In this document: positions 1 to 10,023 of the stretch, in pieces | How positions within the stretch are numbered: position 1 is the stretch's first letter | Layout of the letters: every line of letters begins with the position of its first letter | NCBI GenBank assembly: GCA_025769875.1 | Contig: JAGFNK010000022.1 | Coordinates: 1 to 64,000, forward strand | Origin: Russula earlei | Taxonomy: Eukaryota; Basidiomycota; Agaricomycetes; Russulales; Russulaceae | Direction: 5' to 3' | DNA: 64,000 nt | Program-made: the position numbers and the translations under genes | Notes under the pieces: model-generated | The model's input: only the letters and a program-made list of their open reading frames with translations | What the model was told of the DNA's origin: nothing | Databases searched by the model: none

Positions 1-320
1 CCAATATTTTGAGCCTAATTTTCAGTTCTTGAACTTTCAATATTTGGAGTGCAAAGTTTTGAACTGCCATATCTCAATCATTTCTGTCACCAACTGGTGG
101 CAGCATTGCTGACAGATCTATTAGCATGTGAGATGAGTGCAAGAGAGTCAAGCAAGAAGTTCTATCTTGTGAAGTTTGGGGATCTCAGAGAGTTCATGGC
201 CAGAGTAAGTGATTTCTGGGGAGGAAAATGACTCAACAGTCTTTGCATCCAGGAGAGAGGTTTAAGGAAGTTTTTAGACAAGTTGCTTGAAAGCTTGCAA
301 AGCACACAAGTTCAAGAAGC
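1..320. other. Flank of the Harbinger element, unassigned
   Basis: AT-rich sequence left of the Harbinger element. A 60-codon open frame at 49-231 (+) has no family signature that I recognise. Low complexity and TTGAACTTT-like runs resemble the transposon sequence around it, so this may be part of an older element cut by the window edge. No gene is supported. Confidence 0.4.
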
Positions 321-323
321 TAA

Positions 324-534
324 GGCCCCATTTACCAACCAAGAATTCTTGAATCTTGAACTTGAACTCAGATTTTGGTATTTTCTGGGGGTGACAGGAG
401 TCACAGGTGTGATGAACGATAACTTGATTAACTAATATGAGTTTCTTTAATTATAATTTCTTTAATTATAATTATGAGCTCTTTCCCACCAGATTTGCAA
501 ATTTGCTTGTTGTAATTGCATATTCACATGTGTG
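324..534 (+). repeat. Left terminal inverted repeat of the Harbinger element
   Basis: This is mirrored by 3499-3707. Shared blocks in order are the GGCCCCATTT tip, a CTTGAACTTGAA run, GGTATTTTCTGGGGGTGACA, an AT stretch of repeated TTTAATTATAA and a GCTCTTTCCCACCAGATTTG block. The tip abuts the TAA duplication. Confidence 0.93.
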
Positions 535-706
535 AAGTTAGATGTCCACATACTCGGAGTTGACTCAGGAGTCGGTACTCGGCTTTGTTCAGGACTTTCC
601 CTCTGTTGTCTTTTTCCATGTATGCGTGGCGTGCGTTTTTCTCTCACCTTCTTTTTTTAATCCCCTCCTCCCTCCATACCTCCTTTGTTCAGTACCCCCA
701 TCATAC

Positions 707-1889
707 ATGCAGACCCGCTCAGCCTCTGATTCTTCTGTGGGAGAAAGTCAAGCAGATGGTAACACCACATGGACAACTAAGGATGAAGCAGCCTTTTTAG
801 ATTTTCTTTTGGAGCATAGGGATGAAATGACCTCCAACTCTATGTTCAAGGACCACATCTTCAATGACGCAGCCTCTCAGATCAACCCCCTTCATGAGAA
901 GAGTGGCGTCAAGACTGGGAGCACATGCAAAACAAAATGGAACAGGGTGCTGTGTCATCCACTTCATCCCTTCCCTCAACGCTGATGCCATCCAACAGTT
1001 GAAGACTGAATACAGTATCATCTCCTTCCTCAAGCTACAGTCTGGGTTTCCCTGGGATGATGAGAAAGGAGTGGATGTAGGGTTAGAAATGGAGGGGCAG
1101 TGGGCCGATTTAGTCAAGGTGTGTGTATAACTCCTGCTTCTTTAACAATGTCTGACCTTAGCAGAAAAAACCAAGCACCAAGAAGTACCGCAACAAGGGC
1201 TGGTCACATTGCGAGGCTATGGAGTCTCTCGTTGGATCGAAATCCAAAGGCAAAAGTGCCTATTGGGGTACACAGAAAACACTTCGTGCAGATTCAGATC
1301 CTCCATCCCAGTCACCTTCTCATCTGTCCCCCAACTCATTTGGATCTCAATTTGATGGTGGTGCATTTCTCATCAACTTCACTATCAAATGCCTCTCCTC
1401 TCACCCTGCTTCTCAGTTTGGAAGCATGGATCCAATCACATCTCCATAAGTGAAACATCAAGCAAAAGACAAAGGACCGACACTGCGGCATCTGCTGTCG
1501 TTGGTATGTCAGCGGTCATGAACAGGGTCATTGAGTCCTTTGACTTGACTGTGCAAGCTCTCAACAAGCCTGAGCCTGAGCCTGCCCTTGAAGCCACACC
1601 CTCACTTGATGAACAACTTGGGAATGCATCTACAGGTGCTGTTGTACCTGTGCTTATGATGGTTCCTGAGCATGCACGTCGGTCACTGGCAGTCAAAACC
1701 CTTGCCACTGATATCAAGGATGGTCACTGGCTGCCAACGGGCGACATTGTCCCAGCACTCAGCCTCCTCTCCAATGGCAATATTGCAGATGTTGATAGTT
1801 ACCTCACACTTGGATTAGATAAGGATCCAGAATTGCATGATCTTGCGCGTCAATACATATGTCATATGTTAGCACAAACCAAATTGTAA
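707..1889 (+). CDS. Harbinger accessory protein, Myb/SANT-like DNA-binding domain
   Basis: Model: join(707..946, 999..1118, 1165..1357, 1417..1889), 341 aa, no stop. After a short polar N-terminus the Myb/SANT-like domain (about residues 20-135) has the typical order TWTTKDEAAFLDFLLEHRDE, then WNRLKTEYSIISFLKLQSGF, FPWDDE, W-ADLVK, and KYRNKGWSHCEAMESLVG. The rest is Ser/Pro-rich followed by a helical tail. The family partner binds transposon ends and helps import and target the nuclease; that role is known from animal and plant elements and is inferred here. Introns of 52, 46 and 59 nt are placed by GT/AG and by keeping the conserved domain in frame; the third donor could shift by 3 nt. Because it is intact it could still bind related elements. 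Confidence 0.85.
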
Positions 1890-2106
1890 TTGTAATTTCA
1901 AATGTCATGTTGTCATGTGTTATGTGTATGTAAAATAAATTTGTCATTGATGGTATCATGCGGTCACAGGGTGGACTGAGTCCGTCTATGCTGACTCAGT
2001 CTGCTTGGCGGCAAAGAAAAACTTTCAAAGCATTGTGTTGTCCATCCCATCATTTCCCCCCCCAATGCCCAATCAATGACTGGTAAAGAAGCGACACCAA
2101 CGACTT

Positions 2107-3390
2107 GTGGTCCTCTTGCATATGTCGACTCTTGTCTTGCTTTGCTGTGAAGCATATATACAACTCCTCCAAGCCATCTGTCCTCGTCGTATTCCATATC
2201 ACACATCAGCATTAACTGGGGCTGCGTGGGTTCATGAACTACTCACTGGCCATCCAGAGCGCATTTGGAGTGAGCTTGGAGTACATAAACATGTCTTTGA
2301 CACCCTCCGGCAGACCATCCGAAACCTTGGTGTTGCCTCATCACAACATGTCCTAATTGAAGAACAAATTGCCATCTTCCTCTATACTGCTGTTACAGGA
2401 CTGTCATCAACTCATGTCGGAGAGTGTTTCCAGTGGTCACCCTGCACCATTTCAAAGTACATATCACTTGGGTTTCTTCACACTTGTTCTGACAGGCAGT
2501 TAGGTATTTTAAAAAAATTCTTGGAGTTCTCTCAAGCCCCCCCTTCTATACCACATTTGTGCAGCTCCCTGACGCCAATTCGCCCCCTCACCCCTTTATC
2601 CAAAGTAACCCCAAGCTCTATCCATATCTCAAGGATGCCCTAGGCGCTGTCGATGGCACACATATCAAGTGTTCTGCCACTGCTGACGAGCGTGACATGG
2701 CGAGGAACCGCAAAGGAGTAATCACACAGAACTGCCTTGTGGCATGTTCTTTTGACCTCCGCTTCACCTATCTCCTGACTGGTTGGGAGGGTTCCACTGC
2801 TGATGCGACACTCTTCCTTGACACACAACTTTCTGATTTTTTTATCCCAAGCGGAAAGTATTATCTTGGCAATGGAGGCTTTGCCTCATCAGATGTACTT
2901 CTCACCCCTTATTGAGGCATGTGGTACCATCTCACCAAATGGGGTCACACAAACACAAGGTAATGTTTCTCATCTCCTGAGTTTTCTCACTGACACTTGT
3001 CCCAGGCCACGCATGCATGAGGAGTTGTTCAATCTGTGTCATGCTCAAGCTCGCAATGTCGTAGAACACATCTTTGGAATCCTCAAGCGACAGTTCCAAT
3101 TACTCAATCGTCCTCTTAACTATAACATGTCAATTCAGGCGCACATTCCAGCTGTGCTTGCAGCACTGCACAATTTTATTCATGAGTATGATCCTAGGGA
3201 GATTTCCACCTTTGATGATGTGGCTGAGCTCCACATGGGCTCTCAAGATGAGGAGGAGGCTGGTGAACTTGCTGAAGGCCCAGTGACACAGCATGAGAGG
3301 GAGCGAGCAAATCGCAGGCGAGACAGAATTGCTGGTGACATGTGGGAGCAATATGTGAGAATGAGAATTCAAAGGGCGCATGTTGACTAG
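2107..3390 (+). pseudogene. Harbinger DDE nuclease (HARBI1-like), inactivated
   Basis: Model: join(2107..2456, 2504..2959, 3006..3390). Introns of 47 and 46 nt restore continuous family sequence. The DDE_Tnp_4 core is clear: ALGAVDGTHIK carries the first Asp, and ARNVVEHIFGILKRQF carries the Glu. The segment that normally reads LGDAGY, with the second catalytic Asp, reads LGNGGF here (about 2873-2890), a D-to-N change from one G-to-A. At 2913-2915 TGA replaces the Arg codon expected after LLTPY (CGA to TGA). Both lesions are C-to-T type on one strand, as expected from cytosine deamination. The rest of the frame is well preserved to the stop at 3390, so the gene died recently. Confidence is high for family and high for inactivation. 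Confidence 0.9.
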
Positions 3391-3498
3391 CATAGAATTT
3401 CATGTATGTACAAACTATGCCCTCCATATCACCATCTGGCCGACATGATGTAGAAATATTTTTTTTACAAATCATGTGTTACCTCATGCGAATATGCA

Positions 3499-3707
3499 CA
3501 CACGTGAATATGCAATTACAACAGTTGAATTTGCAAATCTGGTGGGAAAGAGCTCATAATTATAATTAAAGAAATTATAATTAAAGAAACTTGTATTAGT
3601 TAATCAAGTTATCGTTCATCACGCCTGTGACTCCTGTCACCCCCAGAAAATACCAAAATTCAAGTTCAAGTTCAAGATTCAAGAATTCTCAGTTGGTAAA
3701 TGGGGCC
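3499..3707 (-). repeat. Right terminal inverted repeat of the Harbinger element
   Basis: Inverse copy of 324-534, ending AAATGGGGCC at 3707 and followed by the TAA target duplication at 3708-3710. A few substitutions and short indels separate the two copies. Confidence 0.93.
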
Positions 3708-3976
3708 TAAGTTATTACAGGAGAACAAGTTTATTAACAAAGGACACAACTTCTGGTATGGGCTACCAGTAACATCATGGCAGGTGCAAAGTTCCAAACA
3801 CTGCCATTACCATCACCAATAGGTGAATGATCATGACCTGCCACAATCACTCTCGCAGCTTGACAGGACGACAATATAGAAAAAACAAACAACAAAACAA
3901 AAGGGTGGGGTTCGCCAGCCGCGAACGAACCCGAGGAGCGCCCAACCGCGTTTGCGAGTCCAGCCACGGCAGCGGT

Positions 3977-6593
3977 TTAGTGATGCGCCTTCCTCGACCT
4001 CTCGATGTGCGCGCGCAGACGCCTCTGCTTCTCTCGCAGAGACTGCTTCTTCTTTCCCCTGACGCCCTTGCTGCCCATGATCATCATTATCGGCTTGTTG
4101 CGCGCCTTCTCCCGGTTCGTCGAGCTGCTCGGCGTCTCCTTCGTCCGCTTGCCCTTCAACGAGCCGAACTTCTCTCGGCCCTCGCGACCGCGCGCTATCG
4201 ACGCCACGCGCTCATCGTAGTCCGCCTTAGCCTTCTTGCGCGGGCCGAGGATGTCGCTCTCCGAGATGAACATCGCCGCCGTCGCGTCGTCAGCGCCGAA
4301 CGTGGAGGCGGCCTTTTTGGCGGCCTCGAGCGAGGCGAGCTTGCGCTTTGCGGCCGGGCCGCCGCTCCCTTCGACGGCTTTCGTGGCAGCTCGTATTCGC
4401 AAGTCGTTGATTAGTGCGAAGTCGGCCGGTGTGAGGATCTAGGGGAAACGAAACGCATCAGGTCGTCCACATGTCAAAGACACGCATGGCTCACCTTGGT
4501 CGTCGCGAGCGTTGAGGTCCGCTTCGCCTCGTTGGCGAACCCCTCGTTCCTTGGGAGCTCCTCTCTGTGTTTCTCATCTTCATCGCCGCTGTCACTGATG
4601 CTGAGATGGTCTTCACCGTCACTCTCGACGTCGATCCAGCCGACAGAGTCCGATGAACTGTCAGACGACTCCGATTCTATTTGCCAACCGTCCCAGGCAT
4701 TCTCGTCGTACTCTTCATCTCCAGCTGCCTCACCTTCCCCATGGTTTGACCTAAGGTGATCCTCAAGGAGCTACGGCGGGTTAAGGTCCACACCGATCCA
4801 GGAAAATGACTTGAAAGGACGTACCACTAAGCCTTCGATGTCCTCAGCGGGCTTCTCCACGTATCCGAAAGGAGCGGGCTGGTTTCCCTGAGACATGCCC
4901 ATACTAGCCGTCTTGCCGCGCTCGCGCCGCTTGAGCATGCCAGGGTTGACCTCGCGGAACAACTGCAATAGCCCACGTGCCGCAACCATCACTCCTTTAT
5001 CCCTGCTTTTCCGGTAGGCAATCAGGTCGCCCAACAAGTCATCCTCCATCGCCCATGGCTGACGGCGACATATCTCTCTCATCGCGTTGAGACCTGCCGC
5101 CACCACCTCCGGGCCCACGCCTGGATGGACAAATTCGTGGGCTAACTTGCGAACCGCGGGTGTGAGCGCGTCCGGCGGCGTAAGCGCGTGCACAGACTGG
5201 GCGAGTGCAGTAAGGATTGCCGGGACACGTAGTTGGTGGTGGGTGAGGTATCTTAGTATGTATGTATAAAAGCCAAGGACGGTCAACCGGTGATACGCGG
5301 TAACGCGAGCCAAGAGCTGCATGACGAGGATTTTATGGTCGAGCGAGAAGCGGGCGTCGTATTTTTGCAAGAGGTCGTAAAGCTTTTCGCCAAAACTTTG
5401 AGGGTCATGCAAGAGTTGGAGGGCGGGGAAATTTGGGGTCTTCCCTCGGCTCTTATCTTTCCGCTTCTGTAAGCAGGGGTCAGACAGGTGGGGCAAAATG
5501 AGTAGAAGCGACCGAACTTTGCTCGCCATCTTGAGTATTTTGCGCATCTTCTTGTCACCACTGCGAGTTTTTTTCTTGATGTCACGTTTGTGCTCAAGTG
5601 ACTTGACGTCAATTGTCTGCTAGAGGTCGTGAGAGGAAGCCTGGTCGGTAAGCAAGAGCCTACGTTGCCATCGCTCTCCTCGTCATTATCCTCAGTCTCC
5701 TCATCACTACCAAGGAAGAAGTGCAACGACGCAGTCTGGACCTTGGCGATAGGATGAAAGCACCCCAAGGCGACAATGGCGACAGACTTTGCGTCATTCC
5801 TGGACCATTGTCAATTGTCGTTTTTTAATGAGTTAGAGGAACGAACCAAATGCCTTTCTTCCAAAGCTCCTTGGTCAACACGACAGCCCACATGGCCTCG
5901 CCTCCGCTATTCGACGAAACCGCGGCGCCTGTACTCCTCAGCTTGCCCTTGTCTCCCTCGACCGTCCCACTCATTCCACGCTCAACCATGCCGAAGAGCA
6001 TCGCCTGCACAGCACGATTGAGCTTGTGGTTTTTGGTACGCTGATTGGCTGTCTTGATGTCGGTAAAGATTGTTTTGCGGATAATCGCGCGTAGTGAGGA
6101 GGACGTTGTCCTTGGAAGAAGCGGGAACAGCGTTTTGAGGAGACTGGGCCCCAAGACATTCAGTATCCTATCTAGGATGGAAAATTTGTGCTTTATTACT
6201 CAAAAGAGGTGATGACTCCTTTATTCCTGAGCATGACCAGATTCTGCAAGAGGCTGTGACGAATATCCGGTGAAAGCGAGCCGTAGCTCTCCAACAGCAA
6301 GGAAGACAGATGGGAAGGAAATTCTGAAGTCTCCGCGGGATAGAACTGTGCAACCTATCGAAGACTTTGATGAGTTGTATCCGCATGCATGATCGTATTC
6401 TTGCCTGCGAGATGAAAGTGACAAGTTCCCGAAAATGAGACCCTTGTTCATCGGGATTGATCTGAAATATCTGACGTGTCGAGTTGTAATGATTCCATTG
6501 CTGCAGGAACTCTTCTTTATACGATACGGGGTCTCGCTTGATCAGATTTTGTAGTTGTGGGTGGTTCGACGTGCGCAGGAGTCCGCGTACCAT
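3977..6593 (-). CDS. SDA1: Sda1, 60S ribosome biogenesis factor
   Basis: Model: complement of 6593-6405, 6354-6200, 6167-5847, 5799-5664, 5616-4825, 4770-4495, 4438-3977; 776 aa, close to the family's length. Sda1 is a nuclear/nucleolar factor needed for pre-60S assembly and export and for passage through START. Family blocks appear in order: LPQLQ-like NHPQLQNLIKRDP and YKEEFLQQWNHY near the N-terminus, NHKLNRAVQAMLFGMVERG, ELWKKGIWNDAKSVAIV, ASLHFFLGSDEETED, HKRDIKKKTRSGDKKM, VHALTPPDALTP, an acidic stretch, then the basic C-terminus with FISESDILGPRKKAK and KKQSLREKQRRLRAHIERS. Exon lengths sum to an exact multiple of three. Intron 1 (6355-6404) begins GC instead of GT, and intron 2 (6168-6199) is only 32 nt; both are needed to restore the conserved reading. 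Neighbours are unrelated. Confidence 0.95.
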
Positions 6594-7284
6594 GGCAGTG
6601 CACGGCAAAGTGTTTGAGACAGCGACGGTCCTACAACCACGGCCGGCCTGCAACACTATCAATGAGAGACCTCCATGTAGCCAACTAACAATGAACACGA
6701 ATACAATCTCTACCCGAGAAGTTCTAAGACGCTCATAAGAGCCTCAGTGTTTTCGGCACAAGCCATAGCTTTTGTCCCCGAATCGTTGAGCCCACAGAGA
6801 CCAACTGATCCGAAAGTCCTCATGCCGTTCACCGTACCCCCATGTGTGTGCCCACACAGGCCCCCGCTGCCTTTTATCCAACGACTTCACTCTCCTTACC
6901 TATGGACTGAGGTTTCGAGTTATAATTGAGGTGGCGTTATGCAAGATGGGCCGCCGAGTGTCCAAGGTCACGGGTGCTGAGGTCCGTGTCGAAAGCCATG
7001 GTGGTGACCTTGACCTGGTGGAGAGAGGAGTGACTGACTTCTGATCATGACTGGGGAAACCTGCCCCGTGGTGATACGGAGTCGAAGTAGAATGTACGTC
7101 GGATGAGTCCCCCACCTCATCAGACATGTCTGCTATACCATCCACACTGGATTTTAATTGTGAGGTTTAGAGCGTAGGAGGCTCTCCCACCCCATGTCGA
7201 ATACAAATTCCCTCTCACACATAGGAGGACTGAAGCTACCCAAGAATAAAGCGATATCCAAAAAGAAATAGGAAAAAAAAAAGT
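6594..7284. other. Intergenic, SDA1 promoter side
   Basis: Region between the SDA1 start and the tRNA. Short open frames exist on both strands but none shows a domain, splice-consistent extension or coding bias that I trust. It presumably contains the SDA1 promoter; no clear TATA box was found. Confidence 0.5.
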
Positions 7285-7367
7285 AGCAGCACCTCGTTTC
7301 GATCGAGGGACCTCAGGGTGACCAATTTTATGGGCCCTGCGCGCTAGACCAACTGCGCCATGCTGCT
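7285..7367 (-). tRNA. tRNA-Met (CAU), elongator type, with 9-nt intron
   Basis: Read on -, the 83-nt gene folds as a standard cloverleaf. It has a perfect 7-bp acceptor stem (AGCAGCA / TGCTGCT), a 4-bp D stem GCGC/GCGC, a 5-bp anticodon stem CAGGG/CCCTG, a variable loop AGGTC and a T stem CCTCG/CGAGG closing ATCGAAA. The anticodon loop is CCCATAA, so the anticodon is CAT. A 9-nt intron lies one base 3' of the anticodon, the canonical position 37/38, leaving a 74-nt mature tRNA before CCA addition. The A1-U72 pair alone does not separate initiator from elongator. A T arm of ordinary type, with ATCGAAA loop, supports elongator. Confidence 0.93.
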
Positions 7368-7485
7368 GTGATATGAAATGTGTGATTATTCAGCTATATC
7401 TGGAATTTGTGGCGTGGGTTCGTCATGTCGTGTCTCTTGGCCCATCGAATCACCCGTCACTCCCTGTTCTCCAACTCTAACTACG

Positions 7486-8896
7486 ATGGCCACACCAGAA
7501 GCTGCTCTCAAGCTCGAAATTGCTCGTCTTACAGGCATTTCGTTCTCGTTGTCCTATTTCTGTATATTCTTCTTATTGACGCTCTTAGGTGCCATTAATC
7601 GTCATCGATCTGGAGGTGGCCAAGCACGGCCTCCATCTTCAACGTCGCGCACGACCTACGTCAACCCTTCGTACAAGCCCCCATCATCGAAGACCTACGT
7701 CCACCCTGAATACCAATCCTCCCGTGCTACAGCGTCCACAAGTTCAAACTCTTCTTCCACAGTACGTCCTGCATCTGCATCTGGTACTGGCCCCTCGCTC
7801 TCCCAGCCGCACGATGTGACCATTAATGGGGTCGTGTTCGAGAGCTCCAAGCGCTCCCTCGTCCGCAAAGACAGTGCGTCAATCCCTTTCTTCCCTCAAC
7901 CTCCGCGCAACCATCGCCCCCAGTCATACCCTCTGTCAATTCAAAACCCCCTCCTTCCGGTCCTCGGCCTCGTGTACAGTTTTCTCGAAACAGATTAGAC
8001 GTTGGTCCAAGGACTCGGGTATACAAGCCCAAAGCGCCTTCACGTAGCCGCCTCAAGCTCGATAACACTCGAAGGGCTTACCAGTCTGTCCTTGTTGAAC
8101 CTTGTCTCTCCCGCTGGTTCATTAATCACCCTTTGCAGATCACAACGTAACCAGGGCAAGAAAAGATACGTCGACAAGCCTTGCCCTAGATTCACTACCA
8201 CCGGTGCGCTCTGACCAACTTCCTTTCCTCACTCCTGAACCTGTCTCCGGTTCCTTTTGACCATATCTCCCCTTTATTACAGGTTCTTGCAACCGTGGCC
8301 TCACCTGCGCTTACAAACACGACCCAGCCAAGATCGCAATATGCTGGCCTTACCTCCAGAACAACTGCCCGCACACAGCCGAAACCTGTGCCCTTTCGCA
8401 TGATTCGAATCCTCATCGCACGCCTCTTTGCGTACACTTTGCGAATGCCGGTCGCTGCACGCGGGCGAACTGTCCATACCCTCACGTGCACGTGGGGCGT
8501 CGTGAAGGCGTCTGCCGTGACTTTGCTGTGCTCGGCTACTGTGAGGCCGGCATCGATTGTTCCAAGCAGCACGTTCGCGAGTGTCCTGACTTTGCTGAGA
8601 GTGGCGAGTGTCCGAACAAGTTTTGCAAGCTTCCACATGTCATTCGTGCCAACCGCGCACGCAAGGCTGTTTCGGCCCCGGTACCTGCGGCGACTACTGC
8701 TGTCTCCGCTCCTGCTACCGATGATCTAGTGTCTGATGTAACTACTCCCGCGCTGACAGTCCAGGACAGCCAGCTAGGTGATGAGTATATCTCCCTTACA
8801 TTCAATGAAAGTGAAGACGAAGAGAGCAGCGATGACGATGACGAGGAAGAGGGCGACAGCCCCAGCCTTGGTGACGAGGAAGCTGCTCAGGATTAG
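7486..8896 (+). CDS. Five-CCCH zinc-finger protein, ZC3H3 / Red5 type
   Basis: Model: join(7486..7534, 7589..7873, 7924..8083, 8139..8203, 8283..8896), 390 aa. The N-terminal half is Ser/Pro/Tyr-rich and disordered. A basic linker (RVYKPKAPSRSRLKLDNTRR) leads to five tandem CCCH fingers at about residues 175-310: CPRFTTTGSCNRGLTCAYKH, ICWPYLQNNC...CALSH, LCVHFANAGRCTRANCPYPH, VCRDFAVLGYC...CSKQH and ECPDFAESGECPNKFCKLPH. The C-terminus is acidic. Five consecutive fingers are the signature of animal ZC3H3 and fission-yeast Red5, RNA-binding factors acting in polyadenylation, nuclear RNA surveillance and export; that role is inferred from family. Intron 1 (7535-7588) appears to be GC-AG and is in frame without stops, so an unspliced form would carry a hydrophobic insert. 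It converges with eL43. Confidence 0.9.
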
Positions 8897-9197
8897 TTGA
8901 CCTTTTTCTTTATATCACTGGTTCGTTTGTCATGTATTTCTGTGTCGTGATCTGTGGACGCGACCTTGTTAAAATATATACGGTCTTGGATTTATGCCCC
9001 CTGAATGGTTTACGTGTTCGTCATGCTCTGCGCTACGGCTCCTGCCGGTTCTACCCCGAGCGGTAATCGGCTTGCATGGCACATCACGCTTCAACTACGG
9101 ACATATGGATCCATAGAGGCACATGGTCTTTGGTCTTTATACGTGTGGCTTAGAAAAAAACAACAAAAGGATAGAGCCGGGAAGGCGACCGCTGCTT

Positions 9198-9846
9198 TTA
9201 TGCCTCTGTGAGATCGCGAAGCCGGCGGATCGTACTGAGAAGTGAGAATACGTGTCCCCGGTCAGACCTCGCTGTGAGGGGGACGAAACCGACCAGAACG
9301 TACCTGCGAACTGTCGCGGCGGCCGTGGTGGACACGGTCCATGCACCGCCGGCGATGACCTTCTTGCATCCCCTGCACTTCCAGATGCCGACCGCCTGGC
9401 GCTTCACGCTGTCCTGTAAAACGAAAAAAAAAAGAGAGAGAGAGACAAGGCGAGGGGCGAGTTGCGCGTCAGCGGACCAAAAAAAAAATTATGGGGCGAG
9501 AGAGATAAGCTCGCCTTGCCGCAGAATGTGCAGGTGTACCGCGCGTGCTGCGTGACTTCCATCTATGCGGGTTCCCAAGTCAGCTTTTTCTCTCTCTCTC
9601 TCTCGACGGACGGATGGACGGAGAGACACCACACCTTTTTGACTTGCTTGCGCAGGGAAGCACCGTAGCGCTATCCGACCCCACCAAGGACGCAATCAGC
9701 CCTCCCTGGGTCCACGCTCGGCAATGCACACCGACTCACCGTGCCGTACTTGCCAGTGACGCCGACCTTGCGTGTGCGTTTTGTCTGCAAGATAGACGGC
9801 TCAGCACGATCTAGACTACGATCGCTTAACCGGAACCGATCACCAT
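9198..9846 (-). CDS. RPL43: 60S ribosomal protein eL43 (L37a)
   Basis: Model: complement of 9846-9844, 9784-9740, 9670-9635, 9562-9515, 9413-9304, 9234-9198; 92 aa, exactly the usual eL43 length. The first exon is only the ATG, followed at once by an intron. The spliced protein runs [61 protein letters not shown], then [17 protein letters not shown] and [11 protein letters not shown]. The four zinc-ribbon cysteines are present (CTFC and CRGC). Five introns in 279 coding nt is very dense. Intron 4 (9414-9514) starts GC after AAG and ends AG, with no usable GT nearby. Purine and pyrimidine runs lie inside the introns. It lies head-to-tail with CCZ1, whose stop is 178 bp upstream. Confidence 0.96.
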
Positions 9847-10023
9847 CTTTTGCGGTTTGGCCTTGAAGGTGTCTGGACTAGATTGTAGGAGGAGGGGTCA
9901 AAGGGCTGATTCTGGCCGTTGATACGCGTGGGAACAAAACGCCACCACCTGTACAGTTTTCAATAATCTCACGGTGCCATTTTATTTTTCACGCAACGCA
10001 CGCATGACGGATTGTGGTCAACG

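Larger units (their letters stand above)
324..3707 (+). mobile_element. PIF/Harbinger DNA transposon, complete ends, 3.38 kb
   Basis: The element starts GGCCCCATTT at 324 and ends with the inverse AAATGGGGCC at 3707. It is flanked by TAA at 321-323 and 3708-3710, the 3-bp TWA duplication typical of PIF/Harbinger. Terminal inverted repeats are about 210 bp and well conserved. Inside are the two genes expected of this superfamily, both on +: a Myb/SANT-like DNA-binding protein (707-1889) and a DDE nuclease (2107-3390). The family is known to need both proteins for transposition. The Myb-like gene is open, but the nuclease has a stop codon and a substituted catalytic position, so this copy is probably non-autonomous now. 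Near-identical ends suggest recent insertion. Confidence 0.95.

Noticed and set aside
3827..4414. 195-codon open frame on +
   Set aside because: Antisense shadow of the last SDA1 exon.
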